Positions 63,418 through 64,000 of a DNA stretch of 64,000 nt are shown piece after piece. The stretch lies in assembly GCF_024345575.1 (NCBI RefSeq), contig NZ_JAGQBJ010000012.1:28400-92399 (forward strand), read 5' to 3'. The stretch comes from Cyanobium sp. Morenito 9A2. GTDB lineage: Bacteria > Cyanobacteriota > Cyanobacteriia > PCC-6307 > Cyanobiaceae. The notes beneath the pieces are model-generated. The model was not told the origin of the DNA and searched no databases. It saw nothing but the letters and a program-made list of their open reading frames with translations. Position 1 is the stretch's first letter. Each line of letters opens with the position of its first letter. The position numbers were made by a program, and so were the translations under genes.

Positions 63418-64000
63418 TCAGATCCGCCGCACAACCACCACTCCGCGGCTAAGGCCAGAGCTGCTGTCGGTGCTGCGGATTGCCTGCCAGAGATCGGCCA
63501 GGGGCACCCATGCCGACGGATAGCGGTAACGGGCCACATCGAGAATCAGCACCCGATCCGTGGCGGCGTGGTACGCGGCCACCGGGGAGATGTGGCCGCC
63601 GCCGGCCTGGCCCAGGGCCTTGCGGTCGTAGTTCACCAGCAGGCGATCACCGCTCTGGCTGAGGTTGCTGCGCAGTAGCAGCCGGAACTGGGCCTGGCTG
63701 AGACGATTGCCATGGATGGCCCGCGCCTGCAGCCCATGGCTGGCCAGCATCGACCGCATCTCCTGCAGGGTCATGCCCCTGCGGGCGACCTGCTCGGGGC
63801 TGAGCACCGCCCGGGTGGCGGCTGATTCGAAGACGTTCTCCTGGGTCCAAAAGCGGTAGCGCCCGTAGCCCGCCGCTGGCGGGGCCGGCACCGCCAGGCT
63901 GTTGAGCACCATCACCATGCTGGCCACGCCGCAGTAGGCGGGATTGGCCTGGGTGAGGAACTGCTCGGCCAGCGGTCCGTAGTCGGCGCGATCGACGCTC
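63418..64000 (-). CDS. Phytochelatin-synthase-like cysteine peptidase (cut by window edge)
   Basis: The frame is open to the window edge. Upstream of the first ATG (63927) it still encodes protein: GPLAEQFLTQANPAYCGVAS, which carries the catalytic Cys of the phytochelatin synthase fold. The His lies in GGGHISPVAAYH and the Asp in RVLILDVARYRYPS, completing the triad. Prokaryotic members lack the Cys-rich C-terminal half and mainly cleave glutathione to gamma-glutamylcysteine. The N-terminus is outside the window. Confidence 0.82.
   Translation of the reverse strand, partial: SVDRADYGPLAEQFLTQANPAYCGVASMVMVLNSLAVPAPPAAGYGRYRFWTQENVFESAATRAVLSPEQVARRGMTLQEMRSMLASHGLQARAIHGNRLSQAQFRLLLRSNLSQSGDRLLVNYDRKALGQAGGGHISPVAAYHAATDRVLILDVARYRYPSAWVPLADLWQAIRSTDSSSGLSRGVVVVRRI

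Overview
The window comes from a GC-rich picocyanobacterium of the Synechococcus/Cyanobium type. The evidence is the photosynthesis and cyanobacterium-specific genes: petG, cytochrome cM, chlI, crtL-type lycopene cyclase, a CAAD/CurT-like membrane protein, GuaB3, DUF3370 and DUF3531 proteins and a cyAbrB regulator. Their arrangement (trxA, hisH, rsmD, petG close together; gyrA followed by crtL) also fits. No rRNA, tRNA or CRISPR array was seen. Both ends cut a gene: an alpha/beta hydrolase on the left and a phytochelatin-synthase-like peptidase on the right.

From 1 to 34.2 kb the DNA is ordinary, densely packed core genome. It holds a peptide-type ABC transporter half, homoserine dehydrogenase and SufE. 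A seven-gene minus-strand run follows (cytM, trmJ, beta-lactamase-like, DUF3370, chlI, ruvC, 5-formyl-THF cyclo-ligase) with mostly 4-nt stop/start overlaps. Then come petG on the opposite strand, the rsmD/hisH/LOG/trxA/guaB3 group, a DUF39 protein, gyrA-crtL, a radical SAM protein with a GH57 branching enzyme, leuA with a sugar-type ABC permease, an rsmE operon, and an ABC ATPase with Hsp33. Several starts were moved from the longest frame to sites that fit the neighbour or the family.

From 34.2 to 47 kb the genome is accessory and decaying. Frameshifted remnants surround two small intact genes ending in a DUF3721-type GC-G-H-MG-WMPC motif, one of them built of a 10-residue hydrophobic repeat. 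Three IS3-family elements follow, one nested in another and one sitting exactly between an rmuC 5' fragment and an mrr 3' fragment. Between them lie a frameshifted phage terminase, a sigma factor without region 4, a nuclease-like orphan and two toxin-antitoxin pairs. A ~28-bp palindromic repeat occurs five times in the window, four of them inside transposase genes, where its removal restores or nearly restores the reading frame.

From 47 to 60 kb lie two candidate systems. The first (48.3-53.3 kb, minus strand) is a probable defence operon: an AT-rich restriction-endonuclease-like protein, a 1181-residue RecB-nuclease/helicase fusion and a small unknown protein. The second (53.4-59.9 kb) is a stress-like module. 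It contains a MerR-type regulator, a von Willebrand A protein and a PPP-type phosphatase on one strand. An M28 peptidase and a DUF6508/ADP-ribosylglycohydrolase fusion diverge from them, followed by four small unknown genes. Two promoters in this module, 4 kb apart, carry the same palindrome at the same spacing between -35 and -10, which suggests one regulator for the whole set.

From 60 kb to the end there is a gene with an in-frame stop, a secreted thermonuclease, a cyAbrB regulator, and remnants of a WYL regulator and of a MarC-type membrane protein.
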